Below, one piece after another: positions 62,748 to 62,930 of a DNA stretch of 62,930 nucleotides. Numbering within the stretch: position 1 is the stretch's first letter; every line of letters begins with the position of its first letter. Source of the stretch: Myroides sp. N17-2 (GTDB lineage Bacteria; Bacteroidota; Bacteroidia; Flavobacteriales; Flavobacteriaceae); assembly GCF_002286775.1 (NCBI RefSeq), contig NZ_NSGJ01000033.1, forward strand, positions 1 through 62,930. Direction: 5' to 3'. The notes under the pieces were generated by a model that worked only from the letters and a program-made list of their open reading frames with translations, did no database searches and was not told the origin of the DNA. The translations under genes and the position numbers were made by a program.

Positions 62748-62930
62748 TTCCACAAACAATATCCACATCGTTGCGCTGGCGCAGGACAGAGCGTTTAAAA
62801 AGTGTCCTGTAGACAGTTTTAGTGAATGGGACAGGTGGCGTGTTGGCAGAGTAATCCGTGCCGTCAATATCCACACAGTATTTCCACAAACAATATCCAC
62901 ATCGTTGCGCTGGCGCAGGACAGAGCGTTT
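62748..62930. repeat. 134-bp-period direct repeat at window end
   Basis: A 49-base block beginning ttccacaaacaatatccac is identical at 62748-62796 and 62882-62930, period 134; the second copy runs off the window. The stretch is more GC-rich than its surroundings, and part of it recurs inverted at 46822-46870. Confidence 0.93.

Overview
The window is AT-rich DNA of a flavobacterium. The lipoprotein signals, the type IX secretion (CHU_C) C-terminus, the clade II nitrous-oxide reductase operon, the IS200-type element, the SUKH-type immunity genes and the lack of Shine-Dalgarno sequences all fit Flavobacteriaceae. Myroides is my best guess at genus; this is inference, no rRNA or marker gene is present. 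No rRNA, tRNA or CRISPR array was found.

Layout. 0-8.2 kb: a small membrane protein, an AT-rich gap, then a complete clade II nos operon (cytochrome c, nosZ, nosB-like, nosL, nosD, nosF, nosY) facing a Crp/Fnr regulator. 8.2-19.6 kb: lipoproteins, an IS200/IS605 tnpA element, a DyP peroxidase, an alpha/beta hydrolase, a lactonase-like MBL protein and several Crp/Fnr and AraC regulators. 19.6-23.5 kb: a biotin operon (bioA, bioD, bioF) led by a ferritin-like putative di-iron protein. 23.5-38.3 kb: a repeat-rich island with two paralogous VIT-VWA-YfaP surface proteins, a Big_2 lipoprotein, a DUF262 protein and decayed genes. 38.4-49 kb: HAD phosphatase, RhuM remnant, four-helix-bundle protein, quinone oxidoreductase plus Crp/Fnr, DinD, a DUF417/AraC pair, a catalytically dead RNase H-fold protein and two esterases. 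49-53 kb: small hypotheticals, a toxin-antitoxin-SecB-like chaperone module whose toxin has a nonsense mutation, thioredoxin, and a DUF3267 protease-like protein. 53-57.6 kb: a run of immunity-type genes and a TSUP permease. 57.8-62.9 kb: a gene split by a mobile repeat, a type IX secreted protein, TetR and AraC regulators, and a tandem repeat running off the window.

The most informative discovery is a family of about 152-bp foldback elements (five near-full-length copies, one 83-bp chimera, one half copy) with CC...GG ends and 5-bp A/T-rich target duplications. Removing the copy at 58221-58372 with one TTTAA duplication restores, in frame, the start codon and signal sequence of the gene at 57814. 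This shows directly that the elements move. One copy swaps the C-terminus of an AraC regulator, and two inverted copies bracket a single gene at its stop codon and just upstream of its start. The second strong discovery is the toxin-antitoxin-chaperone module at 50506-51825: a single in-frame TAA separates 115 codons of toxin from an intact 46-codon tail that overlaps the antitoxin start.
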